From NCBI GenBank assembly GCA_017309015.1, contig JAEDAG010000005.1, positions 1 through 64,000 on the forward strand: 64,000 bases of DNA. Direction: 5' to 3'. Below are positions 1 to 8,840 of the stretch, one piece after another. The notes beneath the pieces were generated by a model. That model did no database searches and was not told the origin of the DNA. It saw only the letters and a program-made list of their open reading frames with translations. Numbering within the stretch: the stretch's first letter is position 1; every line of letters starts with the position of its first letter. The translations under genes were made by a program, and so were the position numbers. This DNA is from Faecalicatena absiana (GTDB taxonomy: Bacteria > Bacillota > Bacilli > Lactobacillales > Lactobacillaceae).

Positions 1-57
1 CTTCGCGCCGAAAGTAGTTGGTGGGAAACTGCCTGCGAGGATAGGGCGCTGCCGCGC
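1..57 (+). rRNA. rrf: 5S ribosomal RNA, 3' end (partial)
   Basis: The first bases match the 3' half of a lactobacillar 5S rRNA: the CGCCGAAAGTAGTT segment, a G-rich arm and the GCGAGGATAGGG segment before the closing helix. The 5' half lies outside the window. It is followed at once by an intrinsic terminator, so this is probably the end of an rrn operon. The exact 3' end is uncertain by a few bases. Confidence 0.88.
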
Positions 58-64
58 GAAAGCA

Positions 65-94
65 AGAGTCAGACGGAAGTCTGGCTCTTTTTTT
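65..94 (+). terminator. Intrinsic terminator of the rrn operon
   Basis: A 10-bp stem, AGAGTCAGAC with GTCTGGCTCT (one G-T pair), closes a GGAA loop and is followed by a run of T. It sits directly behind the 5S rRNA. Confidence 0.85.
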
Positions 95-117
95 GTCCTT
101 TCTATTTGGAAAAGATA

Positions 118-246
118 TATAATATAAATGAGGCAGAAGCAGCGTGCTGCTCTGCTGACTGTTAATCGTGCAATGACCTTTCTATAGCGTTCCCCCTGGA
201 CGCGGACAGCAGCAGGCTGACGAATTGTCAGTCTGCTGCTTTTTCT
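118..246 (+). ncRNA. Candidate small RNA between rrn and the aminotransferase
   Basis: A TATAAT box at 118-123 has a weak -35 match (TTGTCC, 19 bp upstream). About 115 nt later comes a strong terminator at 208-246. Between them is a 10-bp-class hairpin at about 131-154 (GCAGAAGCAGC against GCTGCTCTGC). The only short reading frame, from ATG 128, gives 19 codons and has no ribosome binding site. This is inference: it could also be the tail of the rrn transcript or a decayed gene. Confidence 0.25.
208..246 (+). terminator. Intrinsic terminator
   Basis: Fourteen-base arms AGCAGCAGGCTGAC and GTCAGTCTGCTGCT (one G-T pair) enclose a 5-nt loop and are followed by TTTTCTTT. It may end the candidate small RNA. 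Confidence 0.75.
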
Positions 247-500
247 TTGCCCCTGTGTGTTTTCTTCTTCTCTTTTATCTCTTTTATATTTTCGCTCATT
301 TCAGCCGAAGAAAAGCCCCAGTGCAGGGGGCACCAGGGCAGCAAAGCTATTGGAAATAACTGATTGAGAAATAAGTTGGAAAAATAGAGCTAAGTTTGGA
401 AATGAGATTGGAATTTACATGAAAGAAATTTAGCTTATAATAGATACAAAACTAAAATTAAATAAGTAATCAAACAGCTGAATAAGATGATTACGAAGGA
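247..500. other. AT-rich gap with one plus-strand promoter-like site
   Basis: I see no gene here. The only notable element is a plus-strand promoter-like pair, TTTACA at 414-419 and TATAAT at 436-441 with 16-bp spacing. It points into the 3' end of the minus-strand aminotransferase gene. Confidence 0.4.
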
Positions 501-1727
501 TCAGATGGCTACCGACAGTTCTGGCAGGGAAATTTCCGCGCCGTCGATGACGGTCCGCAGGCGTCGGCAGCCATCGCTGATTTGTTCGATCGTTGCCCCG
601 GTGAAGTTGACCCGCATCCCGTTTTTGATATCGTGGTTGGGGTAGAAGTTTTCAGATGGCACGTAGATCAAGTGCTGGTCTGGCACTGACTGCTCCCAAA
701 GCATGGAAGTCGTGTCGATTTCCGGGTCGAGCTCGATCCAGAAGAAGAAGCCGCCTTCAGGATGGCTGAGCTTGGTGCCGGCTGGCAGATTCCGCTTCAG
801 GTCGCTGTACATGGCGTCAAGCTTGGCCCGGTAGAGGTCTTTCAGCTTTTCGATGTGCTGGTCCAAGTCATTGTTGGCAATATAGGAATCAACCGTTGCG
901 GAAGGAATGTAAGGCACTTCCAGGTCTTCAGCCAGCTTGAGGTTGGTCAGCTGCTCCTTGATCTCGGGACTGGCTACCAGCCAGCCCAAGCGGAAGGCTG
1001 GAGTCAGGATCTTGGAGAAGCTGGACAGGAAGATTACCCGTCCTTCAGTATCCAAGCTCTTGATTGATGGCAGGCTTTGGCCGTGGTAGCGCAGATCCCG
1101 GTATGGGGTGTCCTCAAGAATGACGAAGTCGTACTTGTTGGCCAGTTCGACCAAGCGCTCCCGCTTCTTAAGCGACATGGTAATCCCGGTTGGATTGTGG
1201 AAGTCAGGCACCGTGTAGAACAGCTTGATTTCCGGGTGCTCCTTTAAGATTGCCTCGAATTGGTCAAGGTTGGCCCCGTCGCTTTCCATGCCGACTTGGT
1301 AGTAGCGCGGCTCATAGGCGTCAAAGGCTGCCAGGGCGCCGATGTATGATGGAGCTTCAACGGCCATGGCATCGCCTTTGCCGATGAATAATTTGGCTAC
1401 GAGCTCGATCCCTTGCTGCCCGCCAGCGGTAAGCATGACGTCGTCAGCAGTCACATGGTCAATTCCCATCTTGTCATGGGCTCTGGCTGCCAGGTATTCG
1501 CGCAGGCGCTCTGGCCCTTTAATGTCATGATACTGGAAGGAATGGTTCATTTGCCGGCAAACCGCGTCTTGGTAGGCAGCGGTCAGTTCCTTGGCTGGAA
1601 AGAGCTGCTCATCCGGGCAGCCACCCCCAAAGGAAATAGTGTCCGTGAAGTTATTGTCTGGAAAAAGTCCGACCAAACGCGACTGGCTTTTGGTATCAAT
1701 CCGGCTGGCAAATAAGTTTTCTAACAT
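501..1727 (-). CDS. PLP-dependent class I/II aminotransferase
   Basis: A 408-residue fold-type I aminotransferase of the group that includes 2-aminoadipate and aromatic aminotransferases. It would transfer an amino group between an amino acid and a 2-oxo acid in the cytoplasm. The visible active-site features are an HNPTG segment (N178), an LEDTPY segment (D206, Y209) and the PLP lysine in SSFSK (K239), followed by the R of FRLGW. The length is normal and the protein looks complete. It is divergent from a LysR-type gene at 1915, its probable regulator. Exact substrate specificity cannot be read from the sequence. Confidence 0.88.
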   Translation of the reverse strand: MLENLFASRIDTKSQSRLVGLFPDNNFTDTISFGGGCPDEQLFPAKELTAAYQDAVCRQMNHSFQYHDIKGPERLREYLAARAHDKMGIDHVTADDVMLTAGGQQGIELVAKLFIGKGDAMAVEAPSYIGALAAFDAYEPRYYQVGMESDGANLDQFEAILKEHPEIKLFYTVPDFHNPTGITMSLKKRERLVELANKYDFVILEDTPYRDLRYHGQSLPSIKSLDTEGRVIFLSSFSKILTPAFRLGWLVASPEIKEQLTNLKLAEDLEVPYIPSATVDSYIANNDLDQHIEKLKDLYRAKLDAMYSDLKRNLPAGTKLSHPEGGFFFWIELDPEIDTTSMLWEQSVPDQHLIYVPSENFYPNHDIKNGMRVNFTGATIEQISDGCRRLRTVIDGAEISLPELSVAI

Positions 1728-1873
1728 GATCGTTAATTCTCCTAAATTTTATCGTTTTCGTCTTTGCTTTTCGCTGATTAGTTTGCTTGCAAATAGCTTT
1801 TTTCGTTTTTTGTTTTTCTTTTTGTGCTTGGCTATATTATAATTGCTTTGTTAGCAAGAATAAAATTCAACTT

Positions 1874-1892
1874 ATTTCACTTTAAATGAAAT
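1874..1892. promoter_or_regulatory. Possible LysR-type operator
   Basis: The inverted repeat ATTTCA-N7-TGAAAT lies in the divergent region, 22 bp before the LysR start codon. Its layout fits the T-N11-A pattern of LysR sites. No clear -35 was found for either gene; TATAAT at 1838-1843 is the best -10 match. Confidence 0.4.
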
Positions 1893-1914
1893 CTGTTCAA
1901 GTTAGGAGAGTTAG

Positions 1915-2829
1915 ATGCTGCCATTTCCATATTTGGTTTTCAGAACCGTCATTGAACAAGGGACTTTTTATAAGGCGTCAGTCGTCTTAAACGTGACCCC
2001 TTCGGCAATCAGCCACTCAGTCAACCAGCTGGAGACTGAGCTGGGCTTTCCGGTCTTTATCCGTTCCCGGACTGGGGTTAAGCTGACGCCTGATGGCAAG
2101 AAGATCCTGCCGCTGATTCAGGAAATCATTAACGACCAGAACCGCTTGGAGCAGGTGGCCCAGCAGATCAAGGGCCTGGACACGGGGCTGATCCGGATTG
2201 GCGCCTTCTCATCGGCCTGCATCAACTGGCTGCCGCCTTTGATTCAAAACTTTGAAAAGCAGTTTCCCAAGGTGAAGATTGCCGTCCGCCAGGCTGGCTT
2301 CAACGAGATCACCCAGGCAGTCAAGAGCGGCCAGCTGGACTTGGGATTCACCATGATGCCTGAAAACGAGCAGGGGGTTGTCAGCGAGAAGCTGCTGGAA
2401 GACGAAATCTACTGCATCGCGCCCAAGAACTTCAAGACTGAGACCGGCATTTCCGTTGGTCACCGGGATCTGGAAAACTACAACTTTATCCTGCAGCAGG
2501 GCGACTACGACTTGGATACGAAGGCCGCTTTGGACCACTATTCCATTCAGCCAACGGCCATTCAGTTCTCCATCGACGACCAGTCGATCGTGGCGATGGT
2601 AGAAGCAGGCTTGGGCTTGGGAATTCTGCCAGCCCTGGCCTTGCAGAAAATGCAGGGGGAAGTGCAGATTCTGCCATTCAATACCCCCTTCTTTAGAAAG
2701 ATCGCTCTCGTAACCTCCAGCCAGCAGCGCCTGGCACCGTCGACCAAGCAAATGATCAAGAACGTCCGCGAGTTCGTCAAAGAGAAGTATCCTAGCGGCG
2801 TTTTGACGATTGATGCCGCGCGAAGATAG
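1915..2829 (+). CDS. LysR-family transcriptional regulator
   Basis: A 304-residue LysR-type regulator of normal length. The N-terminal winged helix-turn-helix covers about residues 1-60, with the TPSAISHSVNQLE recognition segment. The remainder is a periplasmic-binding-like effector domain. The start ATG follows a GGAGAG ribosome binding site. LysR proteins commonly control the divergent neighbour, so the aminotransferase at 501-1727 is the natural target candidate. The effector is unknown. Confidence 0.9.
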   Translation: MLPFPYLVFRTVIEQGTFYKASVVLNVTPSAISHSVNQLETELGFPVFIRSRTGVKLTPDGKKILPLIQEIINDQNRLEQVAQQIKGLDTGLIRIGAFSSACINWLPPLIQNFEKQFPKVKIAVRQAGFNEITQAVKSGQLDLGFTMMPENEQGVVSEKLLEDEIYCIAPKNFKTETGISVGHRDLENYNFILQQGDYDLDTKAALDHYSIQPTAIQFSIDDQSIVAMVEAGLGLGILPALALQKMQGEVQILPFNTPFFRKIALVTSSQQRLAPSTKQMIKNVREFVKEKYPSGVLTIDAARR

Positions 2830-2853
2830 CAGGCGGAAATATCTCTTCAACAG

Positions 2854-2882
2854 AAAAAGCAGATCGTGAGATCTGCCTTTTT
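2854..2882. terminator. Bidirectional terminator between LysR gene and asnB
   Basis: A perfect 7-bp stem, GCAGATC with GATCTGC and a GTGA loop, is flanked by A5 on the left and a T run on the right. It can therefore end the convergent genes on both sides. Confidence 0.8.
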
Positions 2883-2894
2883 CGGTATATAGAT

Positions 2895-4496
2895 TTATTT
2901 TCCGCTTGCCCCGTAGTTGGAAAGGACGCGGGCACTTGGGTCGTTGACGCCCTTGAGGGAGTCCCATGACCGGTTTGGCATCCAGAAGTCTTTGATCCAG
3001 TCGGCTTTTCCCGGGAAATATTCCTCGAAAATGTCGCGGTAGAGCAGGGATTCCTTGGTAAACGGGGTGCAGTATGGGTACTTGTCCTTAGCACTGGCCA
3101 GGTCCGCGTCAGTGTACTTGCCGTCAGCATATTCCTTCAAGTCGTCGACCATTGAGTGGCCCACGGCGTCTGAAAAGGCAGCCTTTTCCCGCATCAGGAT
3201 GTCCTCTGGCAGCCAGTCGCCTTCAGCAAAGGCCTTGCGCAAGAGGTACTTGCCCTTGTGGTAGTGGTTCATCTTGAGGTCAGGATCGATGCTCATCACG
3301 TATTCGGCAAAGTCCCGGTCAGCGAAAGGCACGCGGCCTTCCAGTGAGTTGGCGGAAATGCAGCGGTCGGCCCGGAGCACGTCGTACATGTAGAGCTCCC
3401 GCAGGCGCTTGGCCGCCTCTTTTTGAAATTCTTCGGCGCTTGGGGCGAAGTCGGTGTACTTGTAGCCAAAGAGCTCATCGGAGCATTCGCCGGTCATGAT
3501 GACCTTCAAGTCGGTCGTTTCGTGAATCCTCTTGCAGAGGATGTACATCCCGATTGAGGCCCGGATCGTGGTAATATCCCAGGTTTCCAAGGTGTAGATG
3601 ACTTCTCTGAGGGACTTGAGCACGTCATCACGGGTCATGATGAATTCGGTATGGTCGCTGCCGAGGTAGTCGGCCACTTCTCTGGCATATTTCAAGTCAA
3701 TCGGGTTCTTGTCCATCCCGATGGCAAAAGTTCTGATTTTCGTGTCTTCTGGCAAGAGACGGTCAGCGATGGAGCAGACCAGGGAAGAGTCAAGCCCGCC
3801 GGACAAAAGGTAGCCGACTGGGGCGTCAGAAGCCAGGCGCTTGTCCACGGCCTTGATCAAGAGGTCGCGGATGGTTCTGGTGGATTGGTCAAAGTCATTG
3901 GTTGCCATCTTGGAGACCAGATCTGGGGCGTGGTATTCGACAAACTTGCCCTTGGCACCGTCGTAGTAGTGGCCTGGCAGGAAGGGGTGGATCTCATCGC
4001 AGAGGTCAAGCAGGGTCTTGCCAGTGGAGGCGAAGGCCAGCTTGCCTTCTTTCTTGGTAAAGCCGTAGAACATTGGCCGGATGCCGATGATGTCGCGGGC
4101 CGCGTAGACCTTGCCGCTCTTGTGGTCGTAGAGGACAAAAGCGAATTCCCCGTCCAGCATCTTGACCATAGTGTCAATCCCGTATTTGCGGTAAAGCGGG
4201 ATCAGGACTTCACAGTCGCTGCCGCTGGTGAACTGGTAGTCGGTTTCCAGGTTTTGCTTGAGTTCAGGGTAGTTGTAGATTTCACCGTTGCAGACCAAGG
4301 TGCAGTCGAGACATTCAAACGGCTGCATCCCTGAGTCGGACAAGTCCATGATAGCCAGGCGGTTAAAGCCAAAGGTGATCCCTTTTTCGTCAAAGACCCG
4401 GGTCATGTCTGGGCCACGGTCTTCGTTTTTGGCTAAAGCTTCGTCAAAGGTCTTGAGTGAAAATTCTTTTGAATCGACTGCTAAAAATCCGCACAT
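2895..4496 (-). CDS. asnB: Asparagine synthase (glutamine-hydrolysing)
   Basis: Makes asparagine from aspartate, ATP and glutamine. The N-terminal glutaminase domain starts with the nucleophile Cys2 (MCGFLAV) and spans about residues 1-195, with the RGPD, NGEIYN and GEFAF segments. The C-terminal synthetase domain carries the ATP pyrophosphatase loop SGGLDSS (232-238). At 533 residues it is somewhat short for AsnB but all key motifs are present. It is a single gene under a T-box leader (about 4570-4862), so expression should follow tRNA charging. Confidence 0.93.
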   Translation of the reverse strand: MCGFLAVDSKEFSLKTFDEALAKNEDRGPDMTRVFDEKGITFGFNRLAIMDLSDSGMQPFECLDCTLVCNGEIYNYPELKQNLETDYQFTSGSDCEVLIPLYRKYGIDTMVKMLDGEFAFVLYDHKSGKVYAARDIIGIRPMFYGFTKKEGKLAFASTGKTLLDLCDEIHPFLPGHYYDGAKGKFVEYHAPDLVSKMATNDFDQSTRTIRDLLIKAVDKRLASDAPVGYLLSGGLDSSLVCSIADRLLPEDTKIRTFAIGMDKNPIDLKYAREVADYLGSDHTEFIMTRDDVLKSLREVIYTLETWDITTIRASIGMYILCKRIHETTDLKVIMTGECSDELFGYKYTDFAPSAEEFQKEAAKRLRELYMYDVLRADRCISANSLEGRVPFADRDFAEYVMSIDPDLKMNHYHKGKYLLRKAFAEGDWLPEDILMREKAAFSDAVGHSMVDDLKEYADGKYTDADLASAKDKYPYCTPFTKESLLYRDIFEEYFPGKADWIKDFWMPNRSWDSLKGVNDPSARVLSNYGASGK

Positions 4497-4569
4497 GGTA
4501 GTTTCCTCCGTTTGGTAGATGTGATGAGTTGAACAGCTGCATTAAATAAAAATGAAGAAGCGGGAAAAT

Positions 4570-4862
4570 AGAAAAGCCTTCCGCCGCCCGGTATCCTGAG
4601 ATACAAGGGACGAAAGGCTTTGGTTCCGCGGTACCACCCTGATTGCTCCCTGCACGCGGGGAGCCTGCTTATCAAGTACTAACATACTCGACTGGTGGTA
4701 ACGGACCAGCAGACGGCTGAGCCTACTTTGCGGAAGGCATTTGGGTCAGCAGCTCTTGGAAAAAGTGTTTTTCAGCAAAAACAGGGTCTACCGGCTTTTC
4801 ACTGCCGCCGGCTCACTGCAAGAATGCTTCAGCTTACTCGTCTTCTTCATCGCTTTTTAATT
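4570..4862 (-). promoter_or_regulatory. T-box riboswitch leader of asnB
   Basis: Reading the minus strand, the leader contains the invariant antiterminator segment AGGGTGGTACCGCGGAACC (4621-4641). It is followed by a terminator with arms AAGCCTTTCG and a GGAAGGCTTTTC end at about 4570-4620. A Stem I can be drawn upstream: a kink-turn-like GACGAGTAAG, a helix GAAGCATT with AATGCCTTC, and an internal loop TGACCCA. That loop is the probable specifier loop; GAC at 4745-4747 (Asp) is my candidate codon, with low certainty. Confidence 0.9.
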
Positions 4863-4872
4863 AATTACTCAC

Positions 4873-4900
4873 ATTTTAACCTGAAGGCTGAAAATTGCAA
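4873..4900 (-). promoter_or_regulatory. Promoter of the asnB T-box leader
   Basis: On the minus strand, TTGCAA (4895-4900) and TAAAAT (4873-4878) are 16 bp apart, just upstream of Stem I of the T-box. Confidence 0.7.
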
Positions 4901-4962
4901 GCTTTTTTTAGAAAAATCTCTGGCTTGCCGCTGAAAACGCAATGAAAAGGTCTTGCATTAGC

Positions 4963-4992
4963 TTGTAACAGGCTCCTAAGTCCTGTTATAAT
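4963..4992 (+). promoter_or_regulatory. Promoter of argS
   Basis: TTGTAA at 4963-4968 and a perfect TATAAT at 4987-4992, 18 bp apart, about 130 bp before the argS start. The leader is long but I see no clear structure in it. Confidence 0.65.
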
Positions 4993-5122
4993 AGATCAAG
5001 CATGATAAAAATGGCGCATAGCGTGCAAAATTGCCGGCTGCCTGCTTGTTTGGCCGGCATGGGTGCAGAGCCGCTGAGTCTTTTTATTGAATGAACACTA
5101 CTAAGTACAAAGAAGGTATTAT

Positions 5123-6811
5123 ATGAACGGTAAACAATTAGTCGCTGAAGCCTTGCAGACAGTACTGCCTGACTGGTCAATGGACGAAGTTGAAGCCAAG
5201 ATCGAACGTCCAAAGGACGAAAAGCTGGGGGACTACGCCTTCCCAGCCTTCACTCTGGCCAAGACCCTGCGCAAGGCGCCGAATTTGATCGCTGCTGACC
5301 TGGCAGACCAGATCGACAAGAGCAACTTTGAAAAGGTGCAAGCCGTTGGTCCTTATGTCAACTTCTTCTTGAACAAGGGCAAGGCCGGGGCGGCAATCCT
5401 GCAGGAAATCCTGGCTGATCCGGAAAACTATGGGGCCCGCGACTTGGGGCATGGCCGCCAAGTCACGATCGACTACTCCTCCCCGAACATTGCCAAGCCA
5501 ATGGGGATGGGGCACCTGCGCTCAACCGTAATTGGTGAAGCGATTGCCAGAATCTTGGAAAAGGAAGGCTTCAAGCCGGTCAGAATCGACTACTTGGGCG
5601 ACTGGGGCACCCAATTCGGGAAAATGATGGCTGCCTACAAGATGTGGGGCAATGATGCCGACATCAAGCAGGACCCAATCAACACCTTGCTGTCATACTA
5701 CGTCCGCATCAACCGTGAGGCGGAAGAGCACCCGGAATACGACGATGCTGGCCGCGAATGGTTCGCCAAGCTGGAAAACGGGGATGCGGAAGCAACCCGC
5801 TTGTGGAAGTGGTTCAGAGAAGTCTCCTTGGAACGGTTCAAGAAGGTCTACGACATGCTGGACGTGCACTTTGACTCCTACAACGGGGAAGCCTTCAGTG
5901 CCAAGCTGATGGATGAGCCGATCGAAATCCTGCGCGACAAGAAGCTGCTGGTCAAGAGCCAGGGGGCTGAAATCGTTGACCTGGACAAGTACGACCTGCC
6001 ACCGCTGCTGATCATCAAGAGCAATGGCACTACGACCTACATCACCCGGGATCTGGCAACCGCCATGTACCGGAAGCAGACTTACGACTTCTTCAAGTCA
6101 GTCTACGTGGTCGGCCAAGAACAGGAAGTCCACTTCAACCAATTGAAGGCCTGCCTGAAGGAAATGGGCTTTGACTGGTACGATGACATCGTTCACGTCA
6201 GCTTCGGGTTGATGAGCTTGAACGGGCAAAAGATGTCAACCAGAAAGGGCAACGTGGTCAACCTGGAAGACGTCTTGAACGAATCAGTCAAGCTGGCCCG
6301 CCAGCAGATCGCTGAAAAGAATGCCGGCCTGGCCAATGCTGATGAAGTAGCCAAGGAAGTCGGCATCGGCGCGGTCATCTTCCACGACTTGAAGAACTAC
6401 CGCCGCAACCCAATCGACTTCAGCCTTGAAGAAGTCGTTAAGTTTGAAGGCGAGACCGGTCCTTACGTGCAATATGCTAGAGCCCGCGGCGAAAGCCTCC
6501 TGCGCAAGGGCGGCATCCGTGACTTCTCCAAGACGGATTTGTCCAAGATTGGCAGCGAGGAATGGGACCTGGTTTCCTTCATGGGCCGTTTTGGCGACGT
6601 CATCCAAAGAGCGATGGAGCAATACGATCCATCATTGATCGCCAAGTTTGCTTTGGAATTGGCTAAGCGCTTCAACAAGTACTACGCTCATACCAGAATT
6701 CTGGTCGACGACGAGGCTAAGGAAGCAAGACTGGCTGTCGTACAGGCTATGAGCAATGTCTTGAAGGCTGCCTTGCAGATGCTGGACGTCAAGGCGCCAG
6801 ACGAAATGTAA
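5123..6811 (+). CDS. argS: Arginyl-tRNA synthetase
   Basis: Charges tRNA-Arg with arginine in the cytoplasm. The class I signature is visible as GMGHLRS (about 128-134), preceded by SSPNIAKP, and the KMSKS-equivalent as KMSTRKG. The N-terminal tRNA-binding domain (about residues 1-85) and the C-terminal anticodon-binding domain are both present; 562 residues is the normal length. The ATG follows an AGAAGG ribosome binding site. It lies upstream of argR, an arrangement seen in other lactobacilli, but a terminator and a 270-bp gap separate the two genes. Confidence 0.96.
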   Translation: MNGKQLVAEALQTVLPDWSMDEVEAKIERPKDEKLGDYAFPAFTLAKTLRKAPNLIAADLADQIDKSNFEKVQAVGPYVNFFLNKGKAGAAILQEILADPENYGARDLGHGRQVTIDYSSPNIAKPMGMGHLRSTVIGEAIARILEKEGFKPVRIDYLGDWGTQFGKMMAAYKMWGNDADIKQDPINTLLSYYVRINREAEEHPEYDDAGREWFAKLENGDAEATRLWKWFREVSLERFKKVYDMLDVHFDSYNGEAFSAKLMDEPIEILRDKKLLVKSQGAEIVDLDKYDLPPLLIIKSNGTTTYITRDLATAMYRKQTYDFFKSVYVVGQEQEVHFNQLKACLKEMGFDWYDDIVHVSFGLMSLNGQKMSTRKGNVVNLEDVLNESVKLARQQIAEKNAGLANADEVAKEVGIGAVIFHDLKNYRRNPIDFSLEEVVKFEGETGPYVQYARARGESLLRKGGIRDFSKTDLSKIGSEEWDLVSFMGRFGDVIQRAMEQYDPSLIAKFALELAKRFNKYYAHTRILVDDEAKEARLAVVQAMSNVLKAALQMLDVKAPDEM

Positions 6812-6830
6812 TGGCCGCCTGGCCCAGATG

Positions 6831-6875
6831 AAAAATTCCGAAGCTGGCTAGGTCTGTGCTTCGGAATTTTTTTAC
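6831..6875 (+). terminator. Terminator of argS
   Basis: Arms AATTCCGAAGC and GCTTCGGAATT flank a short loop; the 3' arm runs into a T tract and the 5' side carries an A tract. Confidence 0.85.
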
Positions 6876-7144
6876 CTTAGTTCGTGTAAATATTATTAAA
6901 TTGCTATCTTTTTCCTTTGCTTTCTTAAGAACGGATTAAGTGCTCATCGGATCTTTAAATAACAACTTTTACTTAGTTAAAAAGTGCGCTAGAATTAGAG
7001 AGACGTGTGTTTGTGCCATAATTAAATTACAAGAGAAAGGCAGAAGTTTTCTCTGGTGATGGCTGCGTGCAGCAAGTGAAAATAGAGAAAAGATAAATGA
7101 GTTTGGTAATAATCTTCAATAATGTATGAGCGAGGTTATATAAG
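6876..7144. other. Intergenic region before argR
   Basis: About 270 bp, AT-rich, without a gene. It must hold the argR promoter, but I found no hexamer pair that I trust and no clear ARG-box palindrome. Confidence 0.4.
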
Positions 7145-7612
7145 ATGAACTACAAAGAGCGGCGTCAGCTAATCTATGAACTGGTCCAAAAGAACAAGGT
7201 CGAGACCCAGGAGCAGCTGCTTGGCCTCCTGAAGGATCAAGGCATTTCTGCTACTCAGGCGACGATTTCCCGGGACATCCACGCCCTGCACATTACCAAA
7301 GTGCCAGGCCAGGATGGCCGGAGCTATTATGCCAAGGCTCCAGCAGCCGTGGTTGACAAGGAGTTCCAGCTCCGCCAGGCCGTGGCTGAACGGGTGGCGA
7401 CGGTTTCCTGCGTCCAGTTTATGGTTGTGATCAAGACCAGCATGAAATTGACTTACGCGCCTGTTTTGGCGGGAATGATCGATGACCTTGAAGATGAAAG
7501 CATCGTTGGTACCCTGGCTGGGACCGATACTTTGCTTGCTGTCTGCAAGGACGAGGCCAGCGCCCAGAAATTTGCCCAGTCGCTGCAGGCGGTATTGACT
7601 GGCCGTGTCTAG
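7145..7612 (+). CDS. argR: ArgR-family transcriptional regulator
   Basis: A 155-residue arginine-repressor-type protein. The N-terminal winged helix-turn-helix is clear (SATQATISRDI, residues 35-45). The C-terminal oligomerisation domain is recognisable, but its usual arginine-contact motif GDDT reads GTDT here (126-129), and the usual P-G-N-A segment before it reads MKLTYAP. Response to arginine may therefore be altered or lost. It lies downstream of argS and 28 bp upstream of coaBC, probably in one transcript with coaBC. Its targets are not visible in this window. Confidence 0.9.
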   Translation: MNYKERRQLIYELVQKNKVETQEQLLGLLKDQGISATQATISRDIHALHITKVPGQDGRSYYAKAPAAVVDKEFQLRQAVAERVATVSCVQFMVVIKTSMKLTYAPVLAGMIDDLEDESIVGTLAGTDTLLAVCKDEASAQKFAQSLQAVLTGRV

Positions 7613-7640
7613 AACGCGATGGAATAACGGGATTGATTTG

Positions 7641-8828
7641 ATGAGCAAGATTTCTGTGTACATGACTGGCGGGATTGCCGCTTATAAGGCCGTCATGGCC
7701 GTCAGAGGACTGCAGAAGGCCGGCCACCAGGTCCGGGTGGCGATGACCAGGAACGCGGAAGAATTCGTAGGCGCCAGCACCCTGGCTGCCTTGACCAAGA
7801 ATCCGGTCCTGGATGATCTGTTCGCGGACAGCAGGCGCGACCAGATAGCCCACATTGAGCTTGCTGACTGGAGCGATCTGGCCCTGGTATTGCCGGCTGA
7901 CGCCAACGTCCTGGCTAAGATGGCCAATGGCCTGGCGGATGATGCTGTGTCAACCACGCTTTTGGCCTGCCACTGCCCAAAATTAGTGGTACCGGCAATG
8001 AACGAGCACATGTGGAAGAATCCGGCTACCCAGCGCAATCTGGCCTTGCTGAAGGGCGACGGGGTCAAGGTCCTGGAGCCAGCCAGCGGCTTTTTGGCTG
8101 AGGGCTATTCCGGCAAGGGCCGGATGCCAGAGCCAGACCAGATCGTGGCCTGGGTGCAGAGCTTTCTGACCCAAGGCCCGCTCTCTGGCAAAAAGATCGT
8201 GGTCACCGCCGGCGGTAATTTAGAGGCGATTGATCCCGTCCGCTTTATTGGCAACCATTCAAGCGGGAAGATGGGCTGCTGCTTCGCGCGAGCAGCGGCG
8301 CAGATGGGGGCGGAAGTTACCCTGATTTACGGGAATGTATCCATCGCGCTGCCGCAAAATGACCGCATCCGCCTGGTCAAGGCCTTGTCCGCCAAAGAGA
8401 TGCTCCAAGCGGTGCAGGCGGCTTTTGCCCAAAGCGATGCCTTGATCATGGCCGCCGCCGTCAGCGACTGGACTCCAAAGACCACAGCGGACCATAAGCT
8501 GAAGAAGCAGGCCGGCGTGGATGAGTTCCACCTGACTCTGGTCAAGAATCCGGATATCTTGCAGACGGTCGCTGCCGGCAAGCGGAAAACGCAAGTGGTC
8601 ATCGGCTTTGCCGCTGAAACCAATGACCTCCTGGCCAACGCCCAGCGGAAGCTGGACAGCAAGGGGGCGGACTTGATCATTGCCAACGACGTCTCAAGCA
8701 ATGCTTTCGGCGCTGACAGCGACCAGGTCACGCTTTTGGCCAAGGGCCAAGTGCCAGAGTCCTGGCCAAGAATGTCCAAGCAGGAAGTCGCTGAGCGGGT
8801 TTTGATCCGCTTGGCGGAGAAAATTTAA
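7641..8828 (+). CDS. coaBC: Phosphopantothenoylcysteine decarboxylase / phosphopantothenate-cysteine ligase
   Basis: Bifunctional Dfp enzyme for two successive steps of coenzyme A synthesis. The flavin-binding decarboxylase half (about residues 1-175) has the active-site His in AHIELAD and the PAMNEHMW motif. The ligase half begins at about 180 with VVTAGGN, then NHSSGKMG, GFAAET and IIANDVS. I chose ATG 7641 (MSKISVYMTGG) rather than the upstream in-frame ATG 7605, which would overlap argR and add 12 residues absent from the family. The decarboxylase clamp, normally ACGxxGxGRM, reads AEGYSGKGRM, with Glu154 in place of the usual Cys. Confidence 0.93.
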   Translation: MSKISVYMTGGIAAYKAVMAVRGLQKAGHQVRVAMTRNAEEFVGASTLAALTKNPVLDDLFADSRRDQIAHIELADWSDLALVLPADANVLAKMANGLADDAVSTTLLACHCPKLVVPAMNEHMWKNPATQRNLALLKGDGVKVLEPASGFLAEGYSGKGRMPEPDQIVAWVQSFLTQGPLSGKKIVVTAGGNLEAIDPVRFIGNHSSGKMGCCFARAAAQMGAEVTLIYGNVSIALPQNDRIRLVKALSAKEMLQAVQAAFAQSDALIMAAAVSDWTPKTTADHKLKKQAGVDEFHLTLVKNPDILQTVAAGKRKTQVVIGFAAETNDLLANAQRKLDSKGADLIIANDVSSNAFGADSDQVTLLAKGQVPESWPRMSKQEVAERVLIRLAEKI

Positions 8829-8840
8829 AGAGCAGGAAGC

